64,000 nucleotides of DNA, taken from NCBI GenBank assembly GCA_945897515.1, contig CAMDFO010000007.1, forward strand, positions 1 to 64,000, written 5' to 3'. This stretch comes from Rhodoplanes serenus. GTDB lineage: Bacteria; Pseudomonadota; Alphaproteobacteria; Rhizobiales; Xanthobacteraceae. The stretch's first letter is position 1. Every line of letters starts with the position of its first letter. This document shows, in pieces, positions 19,141 to 28,929 of this stretch. Position numbers and translations under genes: made by a program. Under the pieces are notes generated by a model. The model did not search any database, was not told the origin of the DNA, and saw only the letters and a list, made by a program, of their open reading frames with translations.

Positions 19141-20151
19141 ATGCAGCTGCAAACGCTCGGTTACATCGGCATTCGCGCCACCAACCTCGAGGACTGGGTC
19201 GATTTCGGTGGCCGGTTCCTGGGGATGCAGCTTGTCGATAAGACCAAGACCTCGTTGTCGTTTCGCATGGACGACCGTAAGCAACGGCTGGTGATCAACG
19301 CCGCAGACGTGGACGAGCCCGGTTTCTATGGGTGGGAGGTGGAGAACGCGGCCGCGCTCGACGCGCTGGCGAGCCATCTCGAAAACAACAACGTACGGGT
19401 CGCCCGCGGCTCCCGCGCGCTGGCCGACGAGCGCCATGTTCGCGACCTGATCGTGTTCAACGACCCAGCCGGCAACCGGTTGGAAGTGGTGCACGGCTCG
19501 GAAAGCACCAGCGACCCGTTCGTGCCCGGCCGCGCCATCTCCGGCTTCCGCACCGGCCCGCTCGGCATGGGCCATGCCGTGCTCCACTGCGAGAAGATCG
19601 ACGACGTGGTTCCGTTCTATGTCGACATCCTCGGCTTCAAGCTGAGCGACTATTTCACCAAGCCGTTTTCGGCCTACTTCTTCCATCTCAATCCGCGCCA
19701 CCACAGCCTCGCCTTCATCGAGTCGGGCAAGACCGGCATCCATCACCTGATGGTTGAGACCTGCTATCTCGACGACGTCGGCCAGGCCTACGACCTCGCC
19801 CAGCGCAAGCCGGAGATGATCGCCACCACCTTCGGCCGGCATGTCAACGACGAGGTGACCTCGTTCTATTCCTGGTCGCCATCGAAGTTCATGTTCGAAT
19901 ACGGCTGGGGCGGCCGCACCAGCGACGTCGACAACTGGACCACGCGCGTGGTCACCGAGGGCCCGAGCCTGTGGGGCCACGAGCGCTACTGGACCACGGA
20001 AGAGCAGCGCGAGATGGCGCGCGACCTGCGCGTGCGCAACGCCGAGAATGGGCTCCGCATCCCGCTCAACGTGATGGACGGCAACTACAACCGCGCGGGC
20101 GACGTCTGCCCGTGGTGGAATGCCACCGCCCCCGCGCGCAAGACCGGCTGA
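19141..20151 (+). CDS. type I extradiol ring-cleavage dioxygenase (VOC fold, BphC-like)
   Basis: 336 residues with two VOC repeats. Iron ligands by alignment to BphC: His145 (MGHAVLH), His201 or His202 (GIHHLMVE) and Glu253 (FMFEYGWGG). The acid-base and substrate residues His187/188 (RHHSLAF), His234 and Tyr243 ([12 protein letters not shown]) are also in place, so it should be active and cleave a catechol-type ring next to the hydroxyls. A GGAG ribosome site precedes the ATG. It lies directly before the Rieske dioxygenase genes, which would supply the diol. Confidence 0.9.
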   Translation: MQLQTLGYIGIRATNLEDWVDFGGRFLGMQLVDKTKTSLSFRMDDRKQRLVINAADVDEPGFYGWEVENAAALDALASHLENNNVRVARGSRALADERHVRDLIVFNDPAGNRLEVVHGSESTSDPFVPGRAISGFRTGPLGMGHAVLHCEKIDDVVPFYVDILGFKLSDYFTKPFSAYFFHLNPRHHSLAFIESGKTGIHHLMVETCYLDDVGQAYDLAQRKPEMIATTFGRHVNDEVTSFYSWSPSKFMFEYGWGGRTSDVDNWTTRVVTEGPSLWGHERYWTTEEQREMARDLRVRNAENGLRIPLNVMDGNYNRAGDVCPWWNATAPARKTG

Positions 20152-20189
20152 ACCGCGCAAAACGCGCACATCCGGGAGGGCCGTCCGTC

Positions 20190-21458
20190 ATGAACGTCAA
20201 CGTCAGCAACAGCGGCGGTGGCCTCTCCAACGCCGCTCAGCCGATGGAATGGCCGGAAGGCGAACTGACGCGAATCCCCTTCTGGATCTACCAAAACCCG
20301 GAAATCTATGCGCTGGAGCAGCAGCGCATCTACGAAGGCCCGGTCTGGAATTTCCTCTGCCTGGAAGCCGAAGTGAAGAAGCCCGGCGATTACCGCACCA
20401 CCTTCATAGGTTCGATGCCGGTGATCGTGGCGCGCGACTTCGATGACGAAATCTATGCCTTCGAGAACCGCTGTGCGCACCGCGGCGCGCTGATCGCGCT
20501 TGATGGCGGCGGCCACGCCCGCGACTTCACCTGCGTCTATCACGCATGGAACTACGACCTGAAGGGCAACCTCAAGGCCGTGGCGTTCGAGGATGGCGTC
20601 GCCGGCAAGGGCGGTATGCCGAAGACCTTCTGCCGCTCCGATCACGGACCGCGCAAGCTGCGCATCGCGCTGTTCTCGGGACTGGTGTTCGGCAGCCTGT
20701 CCGACGACGTGCCGCCGATCGAGGAGTATCTCGGCGAGGAAATAGCCGCGAAGATTGCGCGCGTGCTGTGCAAGCCGGTGGTGGTGACGGGCCGCAGCAC
20801 CCAGACGCTGAACAACAACTGGAAGCTCTATTTCGAAAACGTCAAGGACACCTATCACGCCAGCCTGCTGCACACGTTCTTCACGACGTTCCGGATCAAC
20901 CGGCTGTCGCAGAAGGGCGGCATGGTGGTCGATCCGAGTGGCGGCAATCACGCGAGTTTCTCGTTCATTGACAAGAGCTCGCAGGAGCACGATTACTCGG
21001 CGCTGGGGCTGCGCTCGGAGAACGAAGACTTCAAGCTCAAGGACACCAGCCTGCTCGCCAACATCGACGAGTTCGGCGACGGCTGCCACATGCAGATTCT
21101 GACGGTATTCCCGGGCTTCGTGCTGCAACAGATCCAGAATACTCTGGCGGTACGGCAGATTCTGCCCAAGGGCCAGTACCAGACCGCGCTGAACTGGACC
21201 ACGTTCGGCTTCGAAGACGACACACCGGAGATGAAGCGCGCCCGGCTGCGGCAGAACAATCTCGCCGGCCCCGCGGGCTACGTCTCGATGGAAGACGGCG
21301 CGGTCGGCGGTTTCGTGCAGCGCGGCGTGGCCTCTGCCGGCGGCGAGCGCGCGGTGGTCGAGATGGGCGGCACGAGCACGCGGAACGAAGGCACACGCGC
21401 CACCGAGGCCTCGGTCCGCGGCTTCTGGAAGTGCTACCGCACGCATATGGGCGTTTAA
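20190..21458 (+). CDS. aromatic ring-hydroxylating dioxygenase, alpha subunit (Rieske)
   Basis: 422 residues. Rieske [2Fe-2S] ligands Cys95, His97 (CAHRGA), Cys115 and His118 (CVYHAW). The catalytic-domain motif [12 protein letters not shown] supplies bridging Asp220 and iron ligands His223 and His228. The overall pattern is closest to the benzoate/anthranilate/salicylate group of oxygenases acting on aromatic carboxylates, though the substrate is not fixed by sequence. GGGAGGG precedes the ATG. Followed immediately by beta-subunit and reductase genes, giving a two-component, three-gene system. Confidence 0.93.
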   Translation: MNVNVSNSGGGLSNAAQPMEWPEGELTRIPFWIYQNPEIYALEQQRIYEGPVWNFLCLEAEVKKPGDYRTTFIGSMPVIVARDFDDEIYAFENRCAHRGALIALDGGGHARDFTCVYHAWNYDLKGNLKAVAFEDGVAGKGGMPKTFCRSDHGPRKLRIALFSGLVFGSLSDDVPPIEEYLGEEIAAKIARVLCKPVVVTGRSTQTLNNNWKLYFENVKDTYHASLLHTFFTTFRINRLSQKGGMVVDPSGGNHASFSFIDKSSQEHDYSALGLRSENEDFKLKDTSLLANIDEFGDGCHMQILTVFPGFVLQQIQNTLAVRQILPKGQYQTALNWTTFGFEDDTPEMKRARLRQNNLAGPAGYVSMEDGAVGGFVQRGVASAGGERAVVEMGGTSTRNEGTRATEASVRGFWKCYRTHMGV

Positions 21459-21473
21459 GGTGGGCGTCTGAGG

Positions 21474-21944
21474 ATGGGTGCGATCACGCTCGACCGCATC
21501 ATGGCGGTGCAAGCCGCTTACATCCGGTGCATCGACAGCGACGCGCTCGAGGCCTGGCCCGACTTTTTCGTCGAGGACTGCCTTTACAAAGTGACCACTG
21601 CCGAGAATGAGCGCAACGGCTTCGAGGCCGGCATCATCTATGCCGATTCCAGAAACATGCTGTCCGACCGCGTTCTGGCGCTGCGCAAGGCCAACGTCTA
21701 CGAGAAGCAGAGCTACCGCCACATCCTCGGCCTGCCGAGCATCCTCAAGAACGGCGGTGACGAAGCCGAAAGCGAGACGCCGTTCCTGGTGCTGCGCATC
21801 ATGCACGACGGCCAGACCGACATTTTCGCCAGCGGAGTTTATGTCGACACCTATCGCGCGCACGGCACCGATATCAAGTTTGCGCGTCGGCTGGTGGTGT
21901 GCGATTCTTCGCGCTTCGATACGCTGATGGCGCTGCCGCTGTAG
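21474..21944 (+). CDS. aromatic ring-hydroxylating dioxygenase, beta subunit
   Basis: 156 residues of the NTF2-like small subunit: N-terminal AYIRCIDSDALEAWPDFFVEDCLYKV, then FLVLRIMHDG and a C-terminal RLVVCDSSRFDTLMALPL. Beta subunits form the structural core of the alpha3-beta3 hexamer and carry no cofactor. It starts 15 bases after the alpha subunit and is spaced 4 bases from the reductase, so the three are clearly co-translated. Confidence 0.92.
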   Translation: MGAITLDRIMAVQAAYIRCIDSDALEAWPDFFVEDCLYKVTTAENERNGFEAGIIYADSRNMLSDRVLALRKANVYEKQSYRHILGLPSILKNGGDEAESETPFLVLRIMHDGQTDIFASGVYVDTYRAHGTDIKFARRLVVCDSSRFDTLMALPL

Positions 21945-21948
21945 CCCG

Positions 21949-22959
21949 ATGACCTTTTCCGTCTCGGTCCAAAACAGCGCGATCCGTTTCCCCTGCCAGC
22001 CTAACGAGTCCGTTCTCGATGCCGTGCAGCGTGCCGGCTACGAGGTGCCGTTCTCCTGCCGCAAGGGCGTCTGCGGCACCTGCAAGGGCTGCGTCGTGAG
22101 CGGCGAGGTCCGCGCCTACGGCGGCGATGCGCTGAGCGCCGCGGACCGCGCCGCCGGCCAGGTGTTGTACTGCAACGCGCGCCCGCGCTCCGATCTGGTG
22201 ATCGCGCCGCGCTCGATCGGCAAGACCGATCCGTTCGCGCGCAAGACGCTGACCGCCCGGGTGTTTCGCATCACGCAACGGGCCGAAGACGTGGTGCATC
22301 TGCATCTGCGGTTTCCGGCCGGCGTGCGGGTGAAGTTCAAGGCCGGCCAGCATCTCAACGTCATGCTGAAGAACGGCGAACGCCGCGACTTCTCGATGGC
22401 CAATCCACCGGCCGAGAGCGACGGCGTGCAGCTCCACATCCGCCACGTGCCGGGCGGCGCGTTCACGTCATACGTGTTTACCGAGCTCAAGCGCGGCGAC
22501 AATCTGCAAGTGGAAATTCCGTTCGGCGATTTCATTTTGCGCGACAGCGATAAGCCGATCCTGTTTGTCGCCGGCTCGACCGGATTTGCGCCGATCGCCT
22601 CGATCATCGAGGACGCGCTTCGCAAGGGCATCCGGCGCGACATGTGGCTCTACTGGGGCGCGCGCCGGAAGTCCGGGCTCTATTCCGAGCTGCCGCGCAA
22701 ATGGCAGGCACAGCATCCTCGCTTTCGCTACATCCCGGTGCTGTCCGACGAAGACGAGCCCGGCATCCGCCACGGCTTGGTGCATCAGGTGGTGCTCGCC
22801 GACCACCCGTCCCTCGCCGGCTTCCAGGCCTATGTCTGCGGCGTGCCTGTAATGACCCAGGCCGCCCAACGCGATTTCGTCGCCGCCGGCCTGCCGTCCG
22901 GCGAGTTCTTCGCCGACGCCTTCGTCACCCGAGCCGACCTAGCCGCGGCTGGACCTTAG
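21949..22959 (+). CDS. dioxygenase reductase: plant-type 2Fe-2S plus FAD/NAD domains
   Basis: 336 residues. An N-terminal ferredoxin domain with ligands in SCRKGVCGTCKGC and a later YCNARP cysteine, an FAD-binding domain with RRDFSMANPP, and an NAD domain with FVAGSTGFAPIASI and a C-terminal CGVPVMTQAA. This order (ferredoxin first) is that of BenC/AntC-type reductases, which pass electrons from NADH to the Rieske oxygenase. Last gene of the run; the next gene is 109 bases away. Confidence 0.93.
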   Translation: MTFSVSVQNSAIRFPCQPNESVLDAVQRAGYEVPFSCRKGVCGTCKGCVVSGEVRAYGGDALSAADRAAGQVLYCNARPRSDLVIAPRSIGKTDPFARKTLTARVFRITQRAEDVVHLHLRFPAGVRVKFKAGQHLNVMLKNGERRDFSMANPPAESDGVQLHIRHVPGGAFTSYVFTELKRGDNLQVEIPFGDFILRDSDKPILFVAGSTGFAPIASIIEDALRKGIRRDMWLYWGARRKSGLYSELPRKWQAQHPRFRYIPVLSDEDEPGIRHGLVHQVVLADHPSLAGFQAYVCGVPVMTQAAQRDFVAAGLPSGEFFADAFVTRADLAAAGP

Positions 22960-23068
22960 GCGGTTCCAAATCGGCTCAAATTTGCGCTTTTTTGATTCAC
23001 GGCCCTGAAACCTCTCTCAACTAGGCTCGGCGCCGACTTCTACCGGATTGCAGCCGTAGGCGGGGCCG

Positions 23069-23833
23069 ATGAACCAGCACAGACCGTTCGCCGCCCTCGA
23101 TATCCGCGGCCTGAAAAAATCGTTCGACCGCCCGGCTGTGGATGGGCTCGACCTGACGGTGCGGACCGGCGAGTTCTACACGCTGCTTGGGCCGAACGGC
23201 GCCGGCAAGACCACGACGCTGCGCATGGTGGCGGGCCTGCTTCGCCCCGACGCAGGCTCGATCTCGATCGTCGGCATCGACGCGCTGGCCGATCCGGTTT
23301 CCGCCAAGCAGCGCATGGCCTGGGTCTCCGACGAGCCGATGATCTACGACAAGCTGACGCCGTTCGAGTATCTGGAGTTCGTCGCTGGCCTTTGGGGCAT
23401 TGATCCGACCGCGGGCGAGGCCAATGCGCGGGAGCTGATCGGCTGGCTCGGGCTCGGCCCGCACGCGGACGAGCGCTGCGAAGGCTTTTCCAAAGGCATG
23501 CGGCAGAAGGTGGCGCTCGCTGGCGCGCTGGTGCACGACCCGAGCCTGATCATCCTCGACGAGCCGCTGACCGGCCTCGACGCCGGCTCCGCCCGCCAGG
23601 TCAAGAACGTGTTGCGCGAACGCGTCGCAGCCGGCGGCACCGTCATCATGACCACCCACATTCTCGAAGTGGCGGAGCGCATGGCCGACCGCATCGGCGT
23701 CATCGCCGGCGGCAGGCTGATCGCCGAGGGCACGCTGGGCGAGTTGCGGCTCAAAGCCGGCAAGGGCGACACCAGCCTGGAGGATACGTTCCTCGCACTG
23801 GTCGCCGAGCAGGCCGAGGCGGAAGCGGCGTGA
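23069..23833 (+). CDS. ABC transporter ATP-binding protein (ABC-2 exporter type)
   Basis: 254 residues: Walker A GPNGAGKTT, Q-loop region, signature FSKGMRQKVALA (an ABC-2 variant of LSGGQ), Walker B LIILDEPLTGLD, and switch histidine in MTTHI. It energises the permease encoded immediately downstream (GTGA overlap). CcmA/NatA-like ATPases of this kind drive export of drugs, lipids or polymers; the substrate is unknown here. Confidence 0.92.
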   Translation: MNQHRPFAALDIRGLKKSFDRPAVDGLDLTVRTGEFYTLLGPNGAGKTTTLRMVAGLLRPDAGSISIVGIDALADPVSAKQRMAWVSDEPMIYDKLTPFEYLEFVAGLWGIDPTAGEANARELIGWLGLGPHADERCEGFSKGMRQKVALAGALVHDPSLIILDEPLTGLDAGSARQVKNVLRERVAAGGTVIMTTHILEVAERMADRIGVIAGGRLIAEGTLGELRLKAGKGDTSLEDTFLALVAEQAEAEAA

Positions 23834-25368
23834 GCCACACTGCCTCCCTCACCTGGTTCGCGCACCACGAGTTCCGCCTGGCATGGCGCGACTGGCTCGC
23901 CATGCTCACGGCGGGCAAGCCGGGGCGCGTCAAGATCGTGGCGGTGGCGCTGATCGTATTCGCCGTCTTCATGCATCTCGCGGCGCATTCGATCGTGGCC
24001 AAGTTTGCCGATATCGGGCTCGAAACCGATATCGACCGCGGCACCTTTGTCATCATCACCTGTTGCGCGCTTCTGGCGTGGTCGCTGATGATGTCGCAGG
24101 CGATGGAGTCGGTGACGCGGGCGTTCTATGCGCGCTCCGACATGGACCTCATCCTATCGTCGCCGGTCGCGGCGCGGCGCGCATTCGCGGTCCGCATCGC
24201 CACCATGGCGTTCTCGACGGTGCTGATGGCCGCATTGCTGGCGGCGCCCTTCATCAACGTCCTGGCCTGGCGCGGCGGAGTGCGCTGGCTCGCTGCCTAT
24301 GGCGTGGTGGTGGGGATCGGCGCGACCGCAGCGGCGATGGCGGTTGCGCTCACCGTCGCGCTGTTTCGCACCATCGGGCCGCAGAAAACCCGGATGGCTG
24401 CGCAGATCGTGGCGGCGGTCATCGGCGCGATGTTCGTAATCGGCCTGCAGGTCGCCGCGATCATGTCCTACGGCACGATGTTCCAGCTCGCATTCCTGCA
24501 GACCGATTTCGTGGTGTCGCTGGTGCCCGCCGTCGACAGCATCGTATGGTGGCCGGCGCGCGCGATCCTGGGCGACATGGCCGCGCTGCTTGGCGTGCTG
24601 ACCGCCGGGCTCTTGCTGCTCACAGCCTCGGTCGTGATTTTCTCGGCGCGCTTTGGCGAGCACGCCATCGCCGCCGCGGGCGCCTCCGTCGGCAGAGTTC
24701 GGCAGCGTCGCTGGCTGCAATCCTTCCGCCGCTCGTCGCCCAAGGGCACTCTGCGGCGCAAGGAGTGGATTCTGCTCAAGCGCGATCCGTGGCTGCTATC
24801 GCAGACGCTGATGCAGCTTCTATACCTGCTGCCGCCGGCGCTGATGCTGTGGAAGGCGTTCGGCCGCAGCAACGACGACTTGGTGCTGCTGGTGCCGGTG
24901 CTGGTGATGGCGGCTGGGCAACTCGCCGGCGGCCTCGCCTGGCTCGCGATCTCGGGCGAAGACGCGCCCGATCTGGTCGCCACCGCGCCGCTGCCCGCAA
25001 GCTTCGTCACCCGCGCCAAGATCGAGGCGGTCTGCGGCAGCGTGGCTTTGATCTTTGCGCCGTTCGTGCTGGTGATGACCTACGCATCGCCGCGCGACGG
25101 CATCGTCTCCGCAATATTCGTCGCGGTCTCCGCCATGGCGGCGACACTGATCCAACTTTGGTTCCGCACGCAGGCCCGCCGCAAGCATTTCCGGCGGCGA
25201 CAGACCTCATCTCGTATCGCAACCTTCGCCGAAGCGTTCTCCTCGATCGCATGGGCGGCCACGGCCGGCCTCGCCGCGGCCGGGCGCTGGCAGGGCGCGG
25301 TCATCACCGGCGTCATCGCGTTGGGCATCCTGTTCGGTGTGCGAGCGGTCAGCCCGCCGAAGCCGTAA
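23830..25368 (+). CDS. ABC-2 type permease subunit
   Basis: 512 residues with many hydrophobic segments in two halves, split by a cytoplasmic basic stretch around 295-320 (QRRWLQSFRRSSPKGTLRRKEW). The GTG start overlaps the ATPase stop as GTGA. There is no family-specific substrate clue. It is about twice as long as simple ABC-2 permeases and resembles fused or duplicated membrane domains that work with one ATPase. Confidence 0.8.
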   Translation: MSHTASLTWFAHHEFRLAWRDWLAMLTAGKPGRVKIVAVALIVFAVFMHLAAHSIVAKFADIGLETDIDRGTFVIITCCALLAWSLMMSQAMESVTRAFYARSDMDLILSSPVAARRAFAVRIATMAFSTVLMAALLAAPFINVLAWRGGVRWLAAYGVVVGIGATAAAMAVALTVALFRTIGPQKTRMAAQIVAAVIGAMFVIGLQVAAIMSYGTMFQLAFLQTDFVVSLVPAVDSIVWWPARAILGDMAALLGVLTAGLLLLTASVVIFSARFGEHAIAAAGASVGRVRQRRWLQSFRRSSPKGTLRRKEWILLKRDPWLLSQTLMQLLYLLPPALMLWKAFGRSNDDLVLLVPVLVMAAGQLAGGLAWLAISGEDAPDLVATAPLPASFVTRAKIEAVCGSVALIFAPFVLVMTYASPRDGIVSAIFVAVSAMAATLIQLWFRTQARRKHFRRRQTSSRIATFAEAFSSIAWAATAGLAAAGRWQGAVITGVIALGILFGVRAVSPPKP

Positions 25369-25392
25369 GATCCGTGCGCGGCCTTTCGCTGC

Positions 25393-26391
25393 CTACTGCT
25401 TCGGCTTGACGCCGGTGGCGTTGGCGGCGGCGGCGACCCGCGCGCGCTGATCGTCAACCGAACTCGCGAACTCAGCCGGCCCTCCGGGATTGACGATCTG
25501 CCCTGTCCGCACCAGCCGGTCGCCGATCATCGGATCGGCAGCCATCACGGCCTTGACGTCGGCGGCGATGCGCTCGCGCAACGCCATCGGCATGCTTGGC
25601 GGACCGAACAGGCCCACCAGGCCGTCGAATTCGAGCGACGGATAGCCGGCCTCGGCGACTGTCGGGACATTGGGCGCCGCCGGTGCGCGCGTGCTGTTGC
25701 TCATCGCGATCACCTTGATCTTTCCAGCCTCGACCTGCGGCTGAACGATGGCGAGCGCCGCCCGGTAGAACTGCACTCGTCCCTGGGCGAGATCGTTGGC
25801 CGCGTCAACCGCGTTGCGATACGGCACCTTCGCCATATCCAGGCCTTCGGTCTTGAGGAAGCCCTCCCACAGGAAGCTGAGCGCGCCGGTCACGCCCGCC
25901 CAATTGACCTTGCCAGGGTTGGCTCGAATGTACGCGACCAGTTCCTTCATCGAATTCACCGGCAGGTCGGCCGGCACCGATTGCGAGATCAGCGTGTTGG
26001 ACACCCGCGCGATCGGCGCGAGATCGCCCGGCTTGTACGGCAGGTTGTCGTGCATGTACGGGTGCGCCGTGAACGACGAGGTCGGCGCGAACAGCAGGAT
26101 GTGATCGTCCTTGGCGCTGACGAACGCGCCGATCGCAACGACGCCGTCTCCGCCGGGCCGGTTCTCGACCACGACCGGCTGGCCCCAGCGTTGGGAAAGC
26201 TTATCCGACAGCAGCCGCGCGCCGATGTCGGTGCCGCTGCCGGGGCCGAGCGGCAGAATGAACCGGACCGACCGTTGCGGCCAAGCCTGGCCTGGGGAAG
26301 TCTGGGCTGACGGCGCCTGCGCCACCGACGGCGACGCCCAAAGCGCGAGACAACCCAGGATAAGGGCGGCAGACGTGCGTGCGGCGCGCAT
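25393..26391 (-). CDS. tripartite tricarboxylate transporter (Bug) substrate-binding protein
   Basis: 332 residues. Signal peptide MRAARTSAALILGCLALWAS with cleavage near VAQA, then the Bug fold: WPQRSVRFILPLGPGSGTDIGARLL, PVVVENRPGGDGVVAIGAF, and KVPYRNAVDAANDLAQGRV. GAGGAA precedes the ATG at 26391. Bug proteins capture carboxylates for TctAB membrane carriers; no TctA/TctB genes are nearby. It is convergent with the ABC permease and divergent from the cupin gene. Confidence 0.88.
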   Translation of the reverse strand: MRAARTSAALILGCLALWASPSVAQAPSAQTSPGQAWPQRSVRFILPLGPGSGTDIGARLLSDKLSQRWGQPVVVENRPGGDGVVAIGAFVSAKDDHILLFAPTSSFTAHPYMHDNLPYKPGDLAPIARVSNTLISQSVPADLPVNSMKELVAYIRANPGKVNWAGVTGALSFLWEGFLKTEGLDMAKVPYRNAVDAANDLAQGRVQFYRAALAIVQPQVEAGKIKVIAMSNSTRAPAAPNVPTVAEAGYPSLEFDGLVGLFGPPSMPMALRERIAADVKAVMAADPMIGDRLVRTGQIVNPGGPAEFASSVDDQRARVAAAANATGVKPKQ

Positions 26392-26542
26392 AAGTTCCTC
26401 CAATGCTTTGACACGGAGCGTAGCGCGCCGCAGCCAAGAGTAAATGCGGCAAATCCCGCCCGATGCTCGGCGGGAGCAGCCGCATTGACAACCGCGCCAC
26501 GGCCCCGAAGGATGCCGCCCACAACGCCACACGGGGATTGCA

Positions 26543-27112
26543 ATGGAAAAGAAGCCAGTTCGCCGCATCGTCACCGGCCACGACAAGGACGGCAAGGCGG
26601 TGGTTCTGCATGACGGACCGACGCCCTATGTCGGCCAGCGCGGCGAAGGCAACGTGGTGAGCCTGCTCTGGATCACCAACGAGTCGCCTGTGGATCTGTC
26701 GCACACCCGCGACCAGGCCAGCCAGAAGACCGGCGTGCCGCCGCCCCGCAACGGCTCGATCCTGCGCGTGGTCGACTTCGCGCCGCAGAGCGGCAGCGGC
26801 GGCGAGCCGCACGGTATCGACCACAACGAAATCCTCAAGCAGATGGGCATCGACCCGGCGACCCAAGGCTACCAGCGCCACACCTTCACGCACCGCACGC
26901 GCTCGATCGATTACGCGATCTGCCTGGAAGGCGAGATCGACATGCTGCTGGACGACACGGCGGTCCACATGAAGGCCGGCGACATCATGGTGCAGCAGGC
27001 GACCAACCACGCCTGGGTAAACACCTCAGGCAAGCCGTGCCGGATTTGCTTCGTGCTGATCGACTCCGAGGTGCCGCCGTCCTGGAAACAGGACTGGAAG
27101 CCGGCGAAATAA
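26543..27112 (+). CDS. cupin-domain protein
   Basis: 189 residues. The C-terminal half is a beta-barrel cupin: YAICLEGEIDMLLDDTAVHMKAGDIMVQQATNHAWVNTSGKPCRICF. The first cupin motif lacks the usual paired HxH, so the metal site may be altered. The N terminus (RRIVTGHDKDGKAVVLHDGP) is a pattern seen in stand-alone cupins of catabolic loci. Function unknown; it may be an isomerase, decarboxylase or sensor. It faces the Bug gene across a 151-base divergent region. Confidence 0.75.
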   Translation: MEKKPVRRIVTGHDKDGKAVVLHDGPTPYVGQRGEGNVVSLLWITNESPVDLSHTRDQASQKTGVPPPRNGSILRVVDFAPQSGSGGEPHGIDHNEILKQMGIDPATQGYQRHTFTHRTRSIDYAICLEGEIDMLLDDTAVHMKAGDIMVQQATNHAWVNTSGKPCRICFVLIDSEVPPSWKQDWKPAK

Positions 27113-27137
27113 ATTTCCGCGCTCGCCAAAATCTTCG

Positions 27138-27214
27138 CTGGATCGCCGGGCTTGACCCGGCGATCCAGTTACTTTGCAGAAAAGATGGATGCCCGGGTCA
27201 ATCCCTGGGCATGA
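27138..27214. repeat. interspersed palindromic repeat pair
   Basis: A perfect 13-bp stem (27138-27150 with 27156-27168, ctggatcgccggg) with a 5-base loop, followed by a second, imperfect hairpin around gcccgggtcaatccctgggc (27191-27210). It sits between the ends of the convergent cupin and UbiD genes, where it could end transcription from both sides. Confidence 0.7.
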
Positions 27215-27246
27215 CACCGCGCGCGTGGCTGGCGCTTTGATTGCGC

Positions 27247-28809
27247 CTATTTCGGCTTGATGAGGTAGCGGCCTTCGCCATCGCGATCGATAGCCGTCTT
27301 GTCGCGCAACGCCTCGACGGCGCGCACCACCTCGCGCCCGTCGCGGCTGCCGACCGCGGCCATCAACTCCTCGAAAAACTTCGGCCCGTCGGCGAGCGCG
27401 GCCTCGACCGAGGGAAAGCGCTTGCCGGCGAAGCGCGGCGGCGCCGGCACGCGGGTTTCCAGCCGGTCGCCCTGCCCGAACGGCCAGGTCAGGTCGAAGC
27501 CGACCTTGGAGCCGGTGCGGACGCCTGGAGCCAGCGATGGGTCGAGTGGCAGGGTGCGCATCCCGCCCATCACGATCAGGTCGCGCTCCGGCTGGAACCG
27601 CGTCGCCATCGCCCAGTCCATCTGCTCGTCGGAGAAGATGTCGATGTCCGGATCGACCACGAACACGTTCTTGCAGTTGGCAAGCGCGCTCATGCAGGCC
27701 GCGATGGCGTTGCGCGCCTCGCCCGGCACGCGCTGGCGCAGCGCGACGCGCACGTTGAACGCGCCGCCGCTGGAGGTGGTGGCAAAGACCGCGACCGGCT
27801 CCCGCACCGCGGCGAGCAGAGTGCGCCAGATCATCACCTCGGTGCGCAGCGCCGAAAGCTGCGCGGTGTCGGTGCGGCCCATGGTTCGGCCGCCGATGGT
27901 CGAAGTCTGGAACAGCGCGTCCTTGCGATGTGTGATCGCGGTCAGGTGAAACACCGGATTGCGCTTGAGCGCGCCGTAATAGCCAAGGAACTCGCCATAC
28001 GGGCCTTCCGGCTCGACATGACCGCGCTCGTCGAGATAGCCCTCAAGCACGTACTCGGCGTCGGCCGGCACGCGAATGTCGTTGGTGACGCCCTTGACCA
28101 CCGGCAGCGGAGCGTCGCGCAGCGCGGCGACGAGACCAAGCTCGTCGACCGGAAGCCGCATCACTCCCGCTATGTGGTCGATCGGATGCGCACCGACCAC
28201 GAAGCTCACCGGCAGGCGCTTGCCGGCGCCCGCCGTCGCCTCGTAGATCGCGCGAAGGTCGCTGGGCGAAACCAGATCGATACCGGCTTCCTTGCGGCCG
28301 CGCAGCATCATCCGGCGCAGGCCGACATTGGTCCAACCGGTTTTCGGATCGATCACGTAATCGATGGAAGACGAAATATAGGGCGCGCCGTCCGCGCCGT
28401 GCTGCAAATGGACCGGCAACCGGGTGAGATCGGCGTCGTCGCCGGTCAGCACCACCTGCTGGCATGGCGCTTCTGCGCGCGTGACGTCCACCACCTGCGG
28501 CTTGTTTGCGAGCCGGCGCTGGATTTCGGCCAGCAAGGTCGCCTGCGTCATGCCGAAAGCCTGAGCGAGTCGTGCGCGTCCGCCCATCACGCTCCCGACC
28601 AGTTCCTGCCGCTCCGGGCCGGCGGCACGGAACAGCACCGCCTTCGGGTTGCCTTCCAGCACGTCCGCAATGCCGGCGAGATCGGTCGGACTGTCCCGGA
28701 CCTCAAGTTCTTCCGCAGGCAGGCTCTCGACAAAGCGACGCAAGCGGAAACGTTCGAAATCCACGGCGCTCGACGCGCGGCCGGCATCGGATTTGTCGAT
28801 CACGTTCAT
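27247..28809 (-). CDS. UbiD-family decarboxylase (first copy)
   Basis: 520 residues. UbiD enzymes use prenylated FMN to remove or add CO2 on aromatic or unsaturated acids. The prFMN/catalytic motif EGPYGEFLGYYG with its two glutamates is intact, as are LPVHLQHGADGAPYIS, ITHRKDALFQT and a C-terminal DPSLAPG. The ATG at 28809 is preceded by GGGAGAA. It is divergent from the molybdenum hydroxylase at 28930, with a 120-base shared promoter region. It resembles the second copy at 35598 closely, including the FRLRRFV N terminus. No UbiX (prFMN synthase) is in the window. Confidence 0.9.
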   Translation of the reverse strand: MNVIDKSDAGRASSAVDFERFRLRRFVESLPAEELEVRDSPTDLAGIADVLEGNPKAVLFRAAGPERQELVGSVMGGRARLAQAFGMTQATLLAEIQRRLANKPQVVDVTRAEAPCQQVVLTGDDADLTRLPVHLQHGADGAPYISSSIDYVIDPKTGWTNVGLRRMMLRGRKEAGIDLVSPSDLRAIYEATAGAGKRLPVSFVVGAHPIDHIAGVMRLPVDELGLVAALRDAPLPVVKGVTNDIRVPADAEYVLEGYLDERGHVEPEGPYGEFLGYYGALKRNPVFHLTAITHRKDALFQTSTIGGRTMGRTDTAQLSALRTEVMIWRTLLAAVREPVAVFATTSSGGAFNVRVALRQRVPGEARNAIAACMSALANCKNVFVVDPDIDIFSDEQMDWAMATRFQPERDLIVMGGMRTLPLDPSLAPGVRTGSKVGFDLTWPFGQGDRLETRVPAPPRFAGKRFPSVEAALADGPKFFEELMAAVGSRDGREVVRAVEALRDKTAIDRDGEGRYLIKPK

Positions 28810-28929
28810 CGCATGGTTCTCCCGGCCCGAATTATAGAGCGTTCTCGGGGGCATCCAAAGCCGGTTGGCGCGGTTGGCAACAATGGGCAGCCTTGGATAG
28901 TGTCGCGCCCCAAGGCGGGCGGGAAGGTC

